From assembly GCA_965371445.1 (NCBI GenBank), contig CBDUYN010000017.1, forward strand, positions 33,666 through 97,665: 64,000 nucleotides of DNA, in the 5' to 3' direction. Below are positions 44,586 to 54,800 of this stretch, piece after piece. Source of the stretch: DASWIG01 sp965371445 (GTDB lineage Bacteria > Acidobacteriota > Thermoanaerobaculia > Multivoradales > J023). The first letter of the stretch is position 1; every line of letters begins with the position of its first letter. Under the pieces are notes generated by a model. It was not told the DNA's origin and did not search any database. It worked only from the letters and a program-made list of their open reading frames with translations. The translations under genes were made by a program, and so were the position numbers.

Positions 44586-45916
44586 TGATCTCTCATGCGG
44601 CGTTGATGAACATCTTTCACGGCCATACGCTGGGCTACGCTCTCGACGAGAGGATGACGCACCTGCAGATGGCGAGCTTCTCGTTCGACGTCTTCACTGG
44701 CGACATGGTCCGCGCTCTGGGCCACGGCGCTCGCCTTCTCCTGTGCCCGCGCGACATCGTCCTGCTGCCCGATCAGCTCGACGCTTTCCTACGGCGCCAC
44801 GGCGGGGACGCCGCGGAGTTCGTGCCCGCCGTGATCCGCGGTCTGATGCAGCACGCCGAGCAGAGCGGTACGGACCTGAGGTACCTGCGCCTTGCCGCCG
44901 TCGCCTCCGACGTCTGGTACGTGCGCGAGTACGAGCAACTGCGCCGGCTTGCCCCCGACGCCCGGGTCAGCGGAACCTACGGGGTCACCGAGGTGAACAT
45001 CGACTCGACGACCTATCAAGACGATCCGGGGACGCTGCCGATGGACGCCTACGTGCCGGTCGGCCGTCCCTTCGCGGGCAATCCTCTCTTCATCCTGGAC
45101 CGCTTCGGCCTGCCGGCGCCGCCGGGGGCCCTGGGCGAGATGACGATCGGCGGCGTCGGGGTGGCCAGAGGGTACTTCGACCGTCCGGCGCTGAGCGCCG
45201 AGAAGCTCGTCCCCGACGCCTGGAGCGGCGTTGCCGGGGCGCGGCTCTACCGGACCGGCGACCGGGTGCGCTACCTTGGCGACGGCAACGTCGAGTTCCT
45301 GGGCCGCGTCGACTTCCAGGTCAAGATCCGCGGCTTCCGCATCGAGCCGGGGGAGGTCGAGGCGATCCTCGGCGAGCACCCGCAGGTGACCCAGGCGGTG
45401 GTGATCGCCCGCGAGGACGTCCCGGGGAACCGCTATCTCGCGGCCTACGTCCTGGCGGCCACCCAGGAGCCCGAGGCCGGCGAGCTGCGTCGTTTTTTGA
45501 AGGACAGGCTGCCCGACTACATGGTGCCGGCGGTCTTCGTCTTTTTGGGCGAGCTACCGCTCAACAACAACAACAAGGTCGACCGCCGCCGGTTGCCAGC
45601 GCCTGCGGCCGAAGACGTGGCGCGGCGCCGCTACGTGGCGCCGGAGACGCCGATCGAGGAAGCGTTGGCGGAGATCTTCGAGCAGGTCACGAGCGCCACG
45701 CGTGTCGGGGCCGACGACGATTTCTTCGAGCTCGGCGGCCATTCGCTGACGGCGACTCAGCTGGTCTCGCGGGTGCGCGAGACTTTCGAGGTCGAGCTAC
45801 CGGTGCGGGCTGTTTTCGAGACGCCTGTCATCCACGCGCTCGCGTTCGTGATCGAGGAAGAGCTGCTTTCCCGGGCAGCGGCGCTTGACCAGGCGCAGGC
45901 CGCGGCGCTCCTGTGA
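44582..45916 (+). CDS. NRPS fragment: adenylation C-terminal part and PCP
   Basis: The coding frame resumes near 44463 (DAEWDDIARESTENLAHVV...LVYLVYTSGTTGRPK); ATG 44582 is only the first start inside it. Core motifs YGVTEVNI, YRTGDRVRYLGDGN and NNNNKVDRRRLP follow, then a PCP (DDFFELGGHSLTATQL). Specificity residues aligned by eye to the GrsA numbering read D-V-G-E-A-V-T-I-D. The DVGE..ID part resembles some ornithine-type codes; this is tentative. There is no termination domain, so the chain should pass to the NRPS beyond the DUF5916 gene. Confidence 0.82.
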   Translation: MMISHAALMNIFHGHTLGYALDERMTHLQMASFSFDVFTGDMVRALGHGARLLLCPRDIVLLPDQLDAFLRRHGGDAAEFVPAVIRGLMQHAEQSGTDLRYLRLAAVASDVWYVREYEQLRRLAPDARVSGTYGVTEVNIDSTTYQDDPGTLPMDAYVPVGRPFAGNPLFILDRFGLPAPPGALGEMTIGGVGVARGYFDRPALSAEKLVPDAWSGVAGARLYRTGDRVRYLGDGNVEFLGRVDFQVKIRGFRIEPGEVEAILGEHPQVTQAVVIAREDVPGNRYLAAYVLAATQEPEAGELRRFLKDRLPDYMVPAVFVFLGELPLNNNNKVDRRRLPAPAAEDVARRRYVAPETPIEEALAEIFEQVTSATRVGADDDFFELGGHSLTATQLVSRVRETFEVELPVRAVFETPVIHALAFVIEEELLSRAAALDQAQAAALL

Positions 45917-45952
45917 TTTCGACAGCTGACGTGAAGCCAAGGAGATACTGTC

Positions 45953-46771
45953 ATGAAACGGATGATCTTTGTCGCGATCTGCTTTCTTGCCACTCTGTGG
46001 CTCCATGCCGAGGAGGTGCCGGAGGAATACGTGCTCGAGGTGCCGCGCCTTACCGGCGCTCCGAAAATCGACGGCGACCTTGACGATCCGGTATGGCAAG
46101 AAGCGGCGGCTCTCCACAGCTTCATCCAGCTCGAGCCCGACTCTGGAGAGCCCGGCACGGAGAAGACGAAAGTTCTGCTCGGTTACGACGAGAAAGCGCT
46201 CTACGTGGCGGCGTACTTTTATTACCAGAATCTGTCGGAGATCGTCTCGAATTTCATGACTCGCGACCCCAACCTCATCAACGACGATTCGATTCAGATC
46301 GTGATCGACACGTTTCGCGACGGGATGAACGGTTTCCTGTTCGGGGTCAATGCAAGCGGCGCTCAAGTCGACGCCTTGGTGCGCAACGAAGGCGACGAGG
46401 TCAGCCTCGGCTGGGACGGCGTCTGGGATTCCGGCGTCTCGCGCACCGCCGAAGGGTGGAGCGTCGAGCTCGCCATTCCCTTCCGGGTGTTGCGCTTCCC
46501 GAAATCGGACGTACAGAGTTGGGGCTTCAACGTCATGCGTACGAAAGTCATCCCCGAGCGCGAGGCCGACATCTGGCGGCCAAACAACCTCGCCGCGACC
46601 CGTAACGGTTTGTACAAGTTGTCGCAGGCGGGTCTTTTGACCGGCCTCGAGGGGATCCGCCAGGGGCGCCAACTCGAGGTCAAGCCCTACGTGCTCGCCC
46701 GGGCGGAGCGCAGCGACGTCCGGGGAGACGACGAGGACTTCGAAGTCGGCATCGACGTCAAGAAGATCTGA
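45953..46771 (+). CDS. DUF5916-type outer-membrane protein, N-terminal part (carbohydrate-binding-9-like domain)
   Basis: A signal peptide (MKRMIFVAICFLATLWLHAEE) precedes a CBM9-like beta domain (YVLEVPRLTGAPKIDGDLDDPVWQEA, YAAYFYYQN..., GFLFGVNASGAQVDAL, GWSVELAIPFRVLRF). The family continues into a membrane beta barrel. The frame breaks at about 46770: DVKKI then stop, with LTYNLDFAEAEADNQEVNL resuming in the next frame. Compared with the family pattern, 10 or so residues are lost at the junction. It lies in the same direction inside the NRPS cluster, 36 bp after the previous stop. Confidence 0.75.
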   Translation: MKRMIFVAICFLATLWLHAEEVPEEYVLEVPRLTGAPKIDGDLDDPVWQEAAALHSFIQLEPDSGEPGTEKTKVLLGYDEKALYVAAYFYYQNLSEIVSNFMTRDPNLINDDSIQIVIDTFRDGMNGFLFGVNASGAQVDALVRNEGDEVSLGWDGVWDSGVSRTAEGWSVELAIPFRVLRFPKSDVQSWGFNVMRTKVIPEREADIWRPNNLAATRNGLYKLSQAGLLTGLEGIRQGRQLEVKPYVLARAERSDVRGDDEDFEVGIDVKKI

Positions 46772-46815
46772 CCTACAACCTCGACTTCGCCGAGGCCGAG
46801 GCCGACAACCAGGAG

Positions 46816-48018
46816 GTGAACCTCACCCGGTTCAAGCTCTTCTTTCCGGAAAGACGGGATTTCTTCCTGGAGGGATCGAGTTTTTTTTATTTCGGCGACC
46901 GCGGCGACAGCATCAAGTCAACGGAAAGGATCTTTTTCTTCAGCCGCCAGATCGGCTTGACCGAAGACGGCCAGCGCGCCGTCCCGGTGATCGGTGGCGT
47001 CAAGTTTTCCGGCAAGGTCGGGAGGACGAGCCTGGGGATTTTGAACCTCACCACCGAGGACTTTACCTATCGCGACCGGCAGGGCGAGGAGAGGTTCGAG
47101 CCGCAGGCGAACTTCTCCGTCCTGCGGCTCAAGAGAGACATCTGCAAGTATCTGCGGACCGGCGGATTCATGGCGCAGACCTCGACCCCGGGCGTCGAGG
47201 GAGACGACTGGGCGGGGATGGCCGACGTCGTCTGGGAAAGCAAAGTGATCTTTGCCAAGGGCTCCTACGCCGACGTCGGCGACAATTTCAATCCGGAGAT
47301 GGGCTTTTTCCCGCGCCTCGGTATCCGCGAATACCGCGGCAACTTCTCGTTCATTCCCAAGCCGAAGAAATTCAAGCTGCGCGAGATATGGATGATCGAA
47401 GACTACCTCCGCGTCACCGACCAGCAGGGCAACCTGGAGTCGGAGGTCAACCGTACGGAGATCGACTACGTCTGGAGAAACTACATCATCCTGGCGACGA
47501 AGTACTTCGACCAGGGCGAGGTGGTCAAGACCCCCTTCGAAATCCATCCGGGCGTCTGGGTGCAGCCGGGGGAATATCATTTCGGCAACTACTTCCTGGG
47601 TTTTCAAACGGTCCCCGGCAAGCCCGTCTTGTTCTTTGGGAGGCTCTTGGGCGGCGAGTTGTACGACGGTACGTTTGAGACCCGGGTCGCGGGCTTTCGC
47701 CTGCGGCCGAGGCAAGGGCTTTTCTCGCGGATCTTCTACGAGAACACCGAAGTCGACCTCTCCGGGGGCAGCTTCACCGTCCAGTTGCTTTCGGTGAACG
47801 TGACCTACTCCGTCTCGCCGCGGCTTTCCGCCCGGGCCCTCGTCGAATGGCGCAGCGACGACAACCTGAGCAGCAACCTGGTCGTCAAGTGGATCTACAA
47901 GCCGGGAGCCGCGTTCTACGTCGTTTACAACGGTTTCCGCGACGAGCGGGAAAGGCCGGGAAGGAGCTTCGAGCCGCAGGACCGGTCCCTGGTCGTGAAG
48001 ACGACGTTTTACTTCTGA
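46816..48018 (+). CDS. DUF5916-type outer-membrane protein, barrel part
   Basis: Coding sequence is open from about 46768 (LTYNLDFAEAEADNQEVNLTRF); a nominal GTG lies at 46816. It shows the family hallmark FKLFFPERRDFFLEGSSFFYFG, then alternating hydrophobic strands, ending in a C-terminal Phe (VVKTTFYF) typical of outer-membrane barrels recognised by BAM. With the preceding fragment it forms one gene of about 690 codons split by a frameshift. Inside this cluster it could take part in export or surface handling of the product, by context only. Confidence 0.75.
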   Translation: MNLTRFKLFFPERRDFFLEGSSFFYFGDRGDSIKSTERIFFFSRQIGLTEDGQRAVPVIGGVKFSGKVGRTSLGILNLTTEDFTYRDRQGEERFEPQANFSVLRLKRDICKYLRTGGFMAQTSTPGVEGDDWAGMADVVWESKVIFAKGSYADVGDNFNPEMGFFPRLGIREYRGNFSFIPKPKKFKLREIWMIEDYLRVTDQQGNLESEVNRTEIDYVWRNYIILATKYFDQGEVVKTPFEIHPGVWVQPGEYHFGNYFLGFQTVPGKPVLFFGRLLGGELYDGTFETRVAGFRLRPRQGLFSRIFYENTEVDLSGGSFTVQLLSVNVTYSVSPRLSARALVEWRSDDNLSSNLVVKWIYKPGAAFYVVYNGFRDERERPGRSFEPQDRSLVVKTTFYF

Positions 48019-48059
48019 GGAGGAATCGCCGTTAAACGTGACGAAGGCGAGGAGTCTCG

Positions 48060-48845
48060 ATGAGTGAGCCGACACAGAATCCGGGACCGAGGCGTCGCCA
48101 GGGGTTTGAGGCACGCCGGGCCCGGCTTTCGGACACGCAGCGGGCGGTGTTCGACAAATGGGTGAAGCGCCAGGCGACGCCAACTCCGGTCACCGCACAG
48201 ATTCCCCGGCGGCCGGCCGGCGAGCCGGCCGAGCTGTCCTATGCTCAGCAGCGTCTGTGGCTGCTCGACCAGCTCGAGCCCGACACCCCGGCCTACAACA
48301 TCCCGCTTGTCGTGCGCCTCGCCGGCCCGCTCGCCGCCGCCGCCCTCGAGCGGGGATTCGCGGCAGTGATCCGGCGCCACGAGGTCCTGCGCACGACCTT
48401 TGCGCTCGCCGGCGGGCGTGCCGTTCAGGTGATCGCCCCCGAGGCCTCCTTCCGCCTGCCGACGGTGGACCTGAGCGCCCTGCCGGTCCCGGCCCGCGAC
48501 GCCGAGAGCGAACGGCTGACGCTCGCCGAAGCCCGGCGTCCTTTCGACCTGGGACGCGGCGCGGTGATCCGGGCGACGTTGCTGAGGCTCGGCGGCGAGC
48601 GACACCGCCTCCTCCTGAGCCTCCATCACATCTGCTCCGACACCTGGTCGACAGGGGTGCTCGTCCGCGAGCTGGTGGCCTTCTACAAAGGCTTGACGAG
48701 CGGCGAGGCGGTCCCTTTGCCGGAGCTGTGCCGACTTCGCTCGCTGGCAACGGCAGGAGCTTCAAGGCGAGGCTCTGGAGAAGCTCGTCGCCTGGTGGCG
48801 CAAGGAGCTCGCGGGGGCGCCGAGCTCCCTCGACCTGCCGTGTGA
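48060..48845 (+). CDS. NRPS fragment: condensation domain, first half
   Basis: ATG 48060 starts a linker and a condensation domain (ELSYAQQRLWLLDQLEPDTPAYN, LHHICSDTWSTGVLV active site). At about 48728 the conserved PELPxQYADFARWQ stretch is broken: PEL is followed by a shifted ADFARWQRQELQGEALEKLV. Compared with the sister domains about 11 bases are missing. The true protein continues in the frame of the next entry; the tail of this frame is nonsense. Confidence 0.8.
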   Translation: MSEPTQNPGPRRRQGFEARRARLSDTQRAVFDKWVKRQATPTPVTAQIPRRPAGEPAELSYAQQRLWLLDQLEPDTPAYNIPLVVRLAGPLAAAALERGFAAVIRRHEVLRTTFALAGGRAVQVIAPEASFRLPTVDLSALPVPARDAESERLTLAEARRPFDLGRGAVIRATLLRLGGERHRLLLSLHHICSDTWSTGVLVRELVAFYKGLTSGEAVPLPELCRLRSLATAGASRRGSGEARRLVAQGARGGAELPRPAV

Positions 48846-48861
48846 CCGGCCGCGGCCGCCG

Positions 48862-51800
48862 GTGGCGACCTATCGCGGCGCGACTCGCTTCAACCTGCTC
48901 CCGAAGGCGGTGAGCGACGCCGTCGAGGCGCTCTACAAGCGGCACGCCACGACGTCTTTCATGGCGTTTTTCGCGATCTGGCTGGTGCTTCTCCACCGCT
49001 TGACCGGCCAACGCGACCTGCTCGTCGGCACGCCGATCGCCAATCGCACCCGCTCGGAGGTCGAGGGGCTGATCGGCTTTTTCGTCAACACGCTCGTGCT
49101 GCGTAGCGATCTGCGCGACGACGGCAACCCCCGTTTCGTCGAGCTCCTGGCCCGGGTGCGGGAGAGGGCGCTCGGCGCCTACGCCCACCAGGACCTGCCG
49201 TTCGAGAAGCTGGTCGAGGAGCTGCAACCGGAGCGCAGCCGTAGCCGTTCGCCGCTTTTCCAGGTGCTCTTCGTCCACGAAAACGCCCCCAACGAGGTGC
49301 TGGAGCTCGCTCAGCTGGGGGTGCGCAGCCTCACCCTGGAGCACCTCGACGCCGACAGCGGCACGGCGAAGTTCGACCTGCTCCTCCAACTCCGCCAGGA
49401 GCCGCGGGGCCTGTGGGGCGCCCTGGAATACTCGACGGACCTCTTCGACGCCACCACGGCCCACCGCTTCGAGGAGAGCTACCGGTACCTGCTGGAGACG
49501 GCGACGGCCGATCCCGACCGGCGAATCGCCGAGCTCTCCCTCCTGAGCCCGGCCCAGACCCAGCAACTGCTGCGGGAGTGGGGCGAGGCGGTGACGCCGA
49601 CCCTGGCGGAGCCGGTGCACCGGAGGTTCGTGGCCCAGGCGGCACGGACCCCGGACGCGCCGGCTGTGGTTTCGGAAACGTCTCTGAGCTACCGGGAGCT
49701 CGATCGGCGCTCCAACCGCCTGGCCCATCACCTCCGGAGCCTGGGGGTGGGTGCCGACGTGCCGGTCGCCGTGGCGCTCGAACGCTCGGAAGAGCTCGTC
49801 GAGGCGTTGCTCGCCGTGCTGAAGGCGGGAGGCGCCTTCCTGCCTCTCGACAGCTCCTATCCGGCGCAGCGGCTGACCACGATGCTGGAGAACGCGGCGC
49901 CGCGTCTCCTGCTGACGCGACGGGCGCTCCTCGAACGGCTGCCGGCCCACGGTGGGCGTACGGTGCTCCTCGACGAGGAGGAGGCGGCCATCGCCGGGCG
50001 ACCCGAGAGCCTGCCGGAGCCGGCTCTGAGCCCGAAAAACCTCGCCTATCTGATCTACACCTCGGGATCGACGGGTCTGCCCAAGGGAGTGGCGCTACCG
50101 CACCGGACGTTGATGGACCTGATCGGCTGGCAGTTGGCCCATCCGGCGTTCGGCGGTGCCGCCCTGCCGAGCTTCGATGTCTTCTTGCAGGAGGTCTTCT
50201 CGACGCTCTGCTCGGGCGGGGCGCTGGTCTTGATCTCGGAAGAGGAGCGCCGTGATCCCGCACGGATGGTGAAGCGAATGGAGGAGCAGGGCGTGGAGCG
50301 CCTCTTCCTGCCGTACGTGGCGTTGCAACAGCTGGCGGAGGCGAGCGCCGAAGCGCCGCCGAGCGCTCTCGTGGAGGTGATCACGGCGGGTGAGCAGCTG
50401 CAGACAAGCCACGCCGTGGCGCGCTTTTTCTCGGCCTCGGGAGCGCTCCTGGAGAATCAGTACGGCCCGGCGGAGAGCCACGTGGTGAGCGCCCACACCC
50501 TGCGCGGCGCGCCGGCCTCCTGGCCGTCGCTGCCACCGATCGGCAGGGCGGTGGCGAGCTTCCGCCTCGCCGTGCTGGATGCGGGGATGCGTCCGGTGCC
50601 GCCGGGGGTGGCGGGAGAATTGTCGATCCGCGGCGACGGCCTGGCGAGGGGCTACCTCGGCCGTCCGGCGTTGACCGCGGAGAGGTTCGTCCCCGACCAA
50701 AACGGCGGGGCGGGCGGGCGCGCCTATCGGACAGGAGACCTGGCGCGCTTCCTGGCCGACGGCACGATCGAGTTCCTGGGACGCGCCGACCACCAGGTGA
50801 AAATCCGCGGTTTCCGGGTGGAGCCGGGGGAGGTGGAGACGGTGCTGAGCCGTCATCCGGCAGTGCGCGAGGCAGCGGTGGTGGCGCGCGGCGACGGCGC
50901 CGGCAAGCGCCTGGTGGCCTACTGGGTGCCGGCGCCGGACACGGCCTTGAAGACGGAGACGCTGCGCGAGCACCTGCACGCCACGCTGCCGGAATACATG
51001 GTGCCGTCGGCCTGGATGGAGCTCGTGGCGTTGCCGTTGACACCGAGCGGCAAGGTCGATCGGCGTGGCCTGCCGGATCCCGAGCCGGGCGCCGCCGCGA
51101 CGGCGGACCGGGTGGCGCCGCGTACGCCGACCGAGCAGATCCTGGCCGGGATCTGGTCGGAGGTGCTCGGACTGGAACGAGTCGGTGCCGAGTCGAGCTT
51201 CTTCGACCTGGGCGGGCATTCGCTCCTGGCCACCCGGGTGCTGTCGCGAATCCGCGAGGCGTTTTCGGTGGAGCTGGCCCTCGCCGAGCTGTTTGACGCA
51301 CCGCGGCTGGCCGACCTGGCGGCGGTGGTCGAGAGGTCGGGCCCGCTGCCCTCGCCGCCGCCGATGAAGCGGGTGCCGCGAGACGGGCCGCTCCCCCTGT
51401 CGCCGGCGCAGCAACGGTTGTGGCTCATCGACCGGCTCGAGCCCGGCAACGTCGAATACAACCTGCCGGCGGCGGTGCGGCTGCGGGGGATTCTCGACCG
51501 GGGGGCCCTGGCACGGACCCTGGCCGAGCTCGTGCGCCGTCACGAGAGCCTGCGGACGTCTTTCGCCGAGGTCGACGGCAAGCCGCGGCAGGCGATTGCG
51601 CAACGGCTTCGCCTGGGGCTGCCGATGGTCGACCTCGTCTCGGTGCCGGAGGCCCGGCGCCAGAGGGAGGCGCTACGGCTGGCAGGCGTTGAGGCGCGGC
51701 GGCCGTTCGACCTGGGCCGGGCGCCCCTGGTGCGGAGCCTGCTGCTGGCGCTCGGCGAGGAGGAGCACCTCTTCCTGCTGACCCAACACCACGTCGTCTC

Positions 51801-54800
51801 CGACGGCTGGTCGATCAGTGTCCTGATCCGCGAGGTGGGGGCGCTTTACAACGCGTTCTCCCGCGGCGAGCCGTCGCCGCTAGAGGAGCTGCCGTACCAA
51901 TACGTCGACTTTGCCGTCTGGCAGCGAAAATGGTTGGAGACCCCCCTCGACCCCAGGGGGATGTCGTCCGACTCGATCCTCGAAGCCCAGGTCTCCTGGT
52001 GGCGGGAAGAGCTCGCCGGCCTGCCGGCGGCGTTGGAGCTGCCAGCGGACCGGCCGCGTCCGGCGCTGTGGACGGGGCGCGGCGCGACCCTGCCTCTCGC
52101 CTTACCGGCGGCGCTGGTCAGCTCCCTGGAGACCGTGAGCCGGCGCTGCGGGGCGACGCTTTTCATGACGCTTCTGGCGGCCCTCGAGGTGCTCCTGGGC
52201 CGCACCACCGGCCAGCGCGACTTCGCCGTCGGCTCGCCGATCGCGGGCCGTCGCCGGAGCGAGGTCGAGGGGCTGATCGGCTTTTTCGTCAACACCCTGG
52301 TACTGCGCTGCGACCTGTCGGCGCCGCGGGAGCCGTCGTTCGTCGACCTCCTCGACCGTGTACGCCGGAGGACGCTCGACGCCTGGGCGCACCAGGACGT
52401 GCCGTTCGAGAAGCTGGTGGAGGCCCTCGAACCGGTGCGCGACCGGAGCCGTTCGCCCCTCTTCCAGGTGGCTCTCATGCTCCAGAACGTCCCTCCCGAG
52501 AGCCTGGCGCTCGGAGACCTGCGGCTCGAGGTGGTGCCGAGCCACAGCGGCACGGCGAAGTTCGACGTGACGTGGGTCTTCCAGCCGGATCCCCAGGACC
52601 CCGCGGGCGGGAGGCTCCTGGGCGGGGTCGAGCACGCGACGGACCTCTTCGACCGCAGCACGGTCCTGCGGTGGAACGCCCACCTGAAGACGCTTCTCGA
52701 AGCGATCGCGGCGCACCCGGAGAGCCGTGTCTACGAGCTCGATCTCCTGGCGCCAGCCGAGCGCCAGCAGGTGGTCGTCGAGTGGAACGCCACCGGGCGT
52801 GCCTACCCCGAGGGCCAGACCTGCCTGCACCGGCTGATCGAGGCCCAGGCCGAGCGCACACCCGACGCCGTGGCGTCGGCCTTCGCGGGCGAGGAGCTGA
52901 CCTACCGGCAGCTCGACGCCCGCGCCAACCAACTGGCCCGGCATCTGCGCTGCCTCGGCGTCGGCCGGTACGCCGGACCGCACGAGACGCGGGTCGCCCT
53001 CTTCGTCGAGCGTTCCCTGGAGATGATCGTCGGTCTGGTGGGGATCCTCAAAGCCGGCGGCGCCCACGTGCCCCTGGACCCGGGATATCCGCCGGAACGT
53101 CTGAGCTTCATGGTGGAGGACGCCGGGGTCGCCGTGCTGTTGACCCAGGACCGTCTCGACGACCGCCTGAGCGCAGGAGGTCTGCCTCGCCTCCGTCTCG
53201 ACGGCGAGTGGGAAAGGGTCGCGCGGCAGAGCGAGACGCCCTGCCCGGACGTCGCGACGCCCGGCTCCCTGGCCTACGTGATCTACACCTCGGGCTCGAC
53301 CGGCCGTCCGAAGGGAGCGATGAACACCCACCAGGCGATCGTCAACCGCCTCCTGTGGATGCAGGAGACCTACCCTCTCGGAGCGCAAGACCGGGTGCTC
53401 CAGAAAACGCCGTTCAGCTTCGACGTTTCGGTGTGGGAGCTCTTCTGGCCGCTCATGTACGGGGCCCGGCAGGTCTTCGCGAAGCCGGAAGGCCACAAGG
53501 ACAGCGCGTATCTCGTGGAGACGATCGTGGCGGAGAGGATCACGACGCTGCACTTCGTGCCGTCGATGCTGGCGGCCTTCCTGGAGGAGGACGACGTCGA
53601 ACGTTCGACCGCCGTCCCCGCGGGGGGCCTCAGGCGGGTGATCTGTTCGGGGGAGGCTCTTTCCTTCGACTTGGAGCGCCGCTTCTATTCTCGCCTGGAC
53701 GCCGAGCTGCACAACCTCTACGGTCCCACGGAAGCTGCCGTCGACGTGACGTACTGGCCCTGTGAGCGCCGGCCGAGGCGTTCGACGGTGCCGATCGGCC
53801 GTCCGGTGACCAACACCGAGATCCGCATCCTCGACCGCCACCTGCGGCCGGTGCCGGTGGGGGTCCCCGGCGAGCTCCTGATCGGTGGCGTTCAGCTGGC
53901 ACGGGGCTACCACCGCCGTCCGGGGCTGACGGCGGAGAAGTTCGTCCCGGACCCGTTCGGCGAGACGCCGAACGGCCGTCTCTACAAGACCGGCGACCTG
54001 TCGCGGACGCTGCCGGAGGGCAACGTCGAGTACCTGGGCCGACTCGACCACCAGGTCAAGATCCGCGGCCTGCGCATCGAGCTGGGTGAGATCGAGGCGA
54101 CGCTCGTGTCCCATCCGGCGATCCACGAGGCGGTCGTCTTGAACGACGCGAGCGGCGACCGCCTGGTGGCCTTCCTGGTGCCGGACGAGGCCAGCGCGCT
54201 ACCGGTGCGGCGCCTGCTACGCCTGGAGGAGGCGGGAGCCCTCGAGAAGCGCCGGGTGTACCGTCTGCCCGGCGGCGTGGCGATCCTGCACCTTAACCCC
54301 GCCGAGACCGACTTCCTCTACCAGGAGGTCTTCGAGCTACGTTCCTACCTGCGCCACGGCGTCACGCTCCACGAGGGCGACGTGGTCTTCGACGTAGGCG
54401 CCAACATCGGTGTCTTCACCCTGTTCGCGAGCCGCGAGATCGGTGCTGCGGGCCGGATCTTCTCCTTCGAGCCGATTCCGGCGATCTACGACCTGCTGGC
54501 GTTGAACGCCGAGCTTTGGGGAGCGCCAGCCCGCCTCTTCGCGTGCGGCCTCTCGAGCACCGCGGGGAGCGCCGAGCTCACCTACTACCCGCACGTCTCG
54601 ATCCTCTCGGGCCAGTTCGCGGACGCGGCCGAGGAGCGCGAGGCGGTGCGGGCGTTCCTGCGCAACAGTGACGGTGGGGCGCGCCTCCGGCGCGACGAGC
54701 CAGGGCAGGACCTACCGGAGGAGATGTTGGAGGAGCTCCTCGACGAGCGCTTCCGGGGCGAGCGGGTGAGCTGTGAGCTGCGCACGGTCTCGGAGGTGAT

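Noticed and set aside
49600..51080. Firm proline assignment for A1
   Set aside because: The D-V-Q-F-I-A-Q-V-V code was aligned by eye, the A4 region looks a few residues short, and one position differs from known proline codes, so it is kept as tentative only.
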